Shown here piece after piece: positions 62,721-64,000 of a stretch of DNA of 64,000 nucleotides. Positions within the stretch are counted from its first letter, which is position 1; every line of letters begins with the position of its first letter. The position numbers and the translations under genes were made by a program. The notes beneath the pieces are model-generated. The model searched no databases, was not told the DNA's origin, and saw only the letters and a program-made list of their open reading frames with translations. This DNA comes from Cucumis sativus (taxonomy: Eukaryota > Streptophyta > Magnoliopsida > Cucurbitales > Cucurbitaceae): the NCBI RefSeq assembly GCF_000004075.3, contig NC_026656.2, positions 14,322,001 to 14,386,000 of the forward strand. The letters run 5' to 3'.

Positions 62721-64000
62721 TTTGATACCCTTTTTATACAGAAGAGAAGAGAAGTGAGAGAATGTTAAATATGAATTTGTTTAGAGGAATAGGTTGACTT
62801 ACTGTTTACTTTTTCTTCCTTTATGTGAAATCACGTGTATGAATGAGTACAAATTTGATGAACCTTTTAACGAGTACTTTAAATCTGAATTTCTTGGTTT
62901 TAGTTCCCTTTTTTAAAAAAATGTGAAACCAATTCAAAAGTTTCTAACCATAGTGGAATTATGAGTTGTATTGTTATATTAACCACAACCCTGAAGCCAT
63001 TCGTGTAAGATGCATATGTCAAAAGTTGTTGGACCCTAATTATCTTTCTTCTTTTTATCGAAAAGTATTTACAAAAAAATATAGCCAAACCTATTCTATA
63101 TAAAATGTCTATCAATATCTATTATTGATGAAATATGAATTTTTTTTTGTATTTTGTAAATACTTTCATTTGTTTTGCTATATGTGAAAATGTGTTAAAA
63201 TTAATACGTGAAACAAAAATATGGTAGTTTGAAATATTGGTACACGGGAGGGTTTCAAGTTTTGGCTTTAACTTATATATTTATTTTGTTTTTCTTTGAT
63301 TATTATTGGTTCATTTCATTAACTAACGAGGGTTTGTCTTGTTGGTTCAAAATTTCAGTTAATTTTTAAAATAAAAACAAGTTTTTGAAAACTAAAAGTA
63401 GTTTTTGTATGTATAAAAAATTGATCCATAGTGTGAGCCGGAGAGAATTGAACATTTGATCTCGAATTTGATAATACAAAGTATTATGTTAATTGAGCTA
63501 TGTTAGGGATAATTTTTAAGATTAAGAGTAGTTGTATATAATCCATTATGAAGTTCTAATGTATTTTCATTAATTCAGCGTTTTAATTGAACTCGTTCGA
63601 GATAATATATTATAAATGAATTATCTAAAAAGAAAAAAATATATAAAGATGAACTAAATATTTGTAGATTTGGTATTTGGCATTGTGAAAAAGAAAAGAA
63701 AAAAAACATGAAGATTTGGTATTTGGGTATGTTTTTTCTTTTGTTTCCATATCGTCCTTGTAATATTCTTTTGGTCGGCCTCTACTTTTTATTTATATAT
63801 ATATATATATATACATTCATTCATGTTCACATTAAATAAAATAAAGAAAAATTATTAGAAATAACAAAGCGGATGAAAATTATTTATAAAATATAGTAAA
63901 ATTTTAAATTTTATCGATGATCAATTATGAATGTATTGATACACATTATAGATTGATTTATGATAAAATTGTGGTTTTTAGTAAAAATTGTATAAATATT
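62721..64000. other. AT-rich region with a SINE-like remnant
   Basis: No gene. It contains the SINE-like stretch at 63443-63500 and a (TA)n run at about 63796-63812. Confidence 0.45.
63443..63500 (-). mobile_element. tRNA-derived SINE remnant
   Basis: On the - strand, TAGCTCAATTAACATAATAC (starting at 63500) resembles an A box, and ATGTTCAATTCTC (63443-63455) a B box, at about tRNA-like spacing. Similar in pattern and strand to the remnant at 51956-52010. Confidence 0.4.

Noticed and set aside
63430-63505. Possible functional tRNA gene
   Set aside because: No acceptor stem can be formed and the B box is poor; better explained as a SINE remnant.

Overview
This window is nuclear DNA from a flowering plant. 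It is AT-rich, with intron-split genes that have GT-AG borders, T-rich acceptors and long AT-rich spacers. The proteins and repeats fit a cucurbit such as Cucumis, but that is an inference from general resemblance. I rebuilt 12 multi- or single-exon gene models by joining exons at splice sites and checking that the phase closed at every junction.

Layout. 79-1406 (+): two-domain B3 (REM-type) gene. 2315-2551 (-): small Cys-rich protein. 3342-3770 (-): orphan exons. 4480-8629 (-): NASP/SHNi-TPR histone chaperone. 11986-12489 (-): plastid-targeted protein with heptad repeats, sharing a short divergent promoter with 12745-14573 (+), a probable rRNA-processing factor. 16152-20660 (+): RUS4-like DUF647 protein. 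22932-24347 (-): WD40 protein like JINGUBANG. 25236-26531 (-): second B3 gene, a close inverted paralogue of the first. 28432-29649 (-) and 34037-35384 (+): another inverted B3 pair, with decayed B3 pieces and a local duplication between them. 36814-40558 (-): ZNF830-like zinc finger/coiled-coil protein. 43357-45835 (+): CDCA7-like zf-4CXXC_R1 protein. 53542-56379 (+): intronless molybdenum-cofactor-sulfurase-like protein lacking the PLP lysine. 58783-61714 (+): GDSL esterase/lipase.

Context. From memory of Arabidopsis, RUS4, the sulfurase-like gene, the zf-4CXXC gene and the GDSL gene lie close together on chromosome 2 (about At2g23470-At2g23540). NASP and second copies of the sulfurase-like and zf-4CXXC genes lie on chromosome 4 (about At4g37100-At4g37210). 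The window therefore looks like one ancestral block, into which a lineage-specific B3 cluster has grown.

Mobile DNA is modest. The clearest element is a 580-bp non-autonomous Mutator-like transposon at 32735-33314, with long terminal inverted repeats, a perfect 9-bp target duplication, and its empty site preserved in a paralogous segment 2 kb away. There is also a probable solo LTR (46507-47975), a fragment of a second LTR element, and two tRNA-derived SINE remnants. I saw no rRNA, no intact tRNA and no CRISPR. No clearly new multi-gene system is evident. The best leads are the B3 cluster with its fresh rearrangements, the lysine-less PLP-fold protein, the heptad-repeat plastid protein and the GC-AG intron in NASP.
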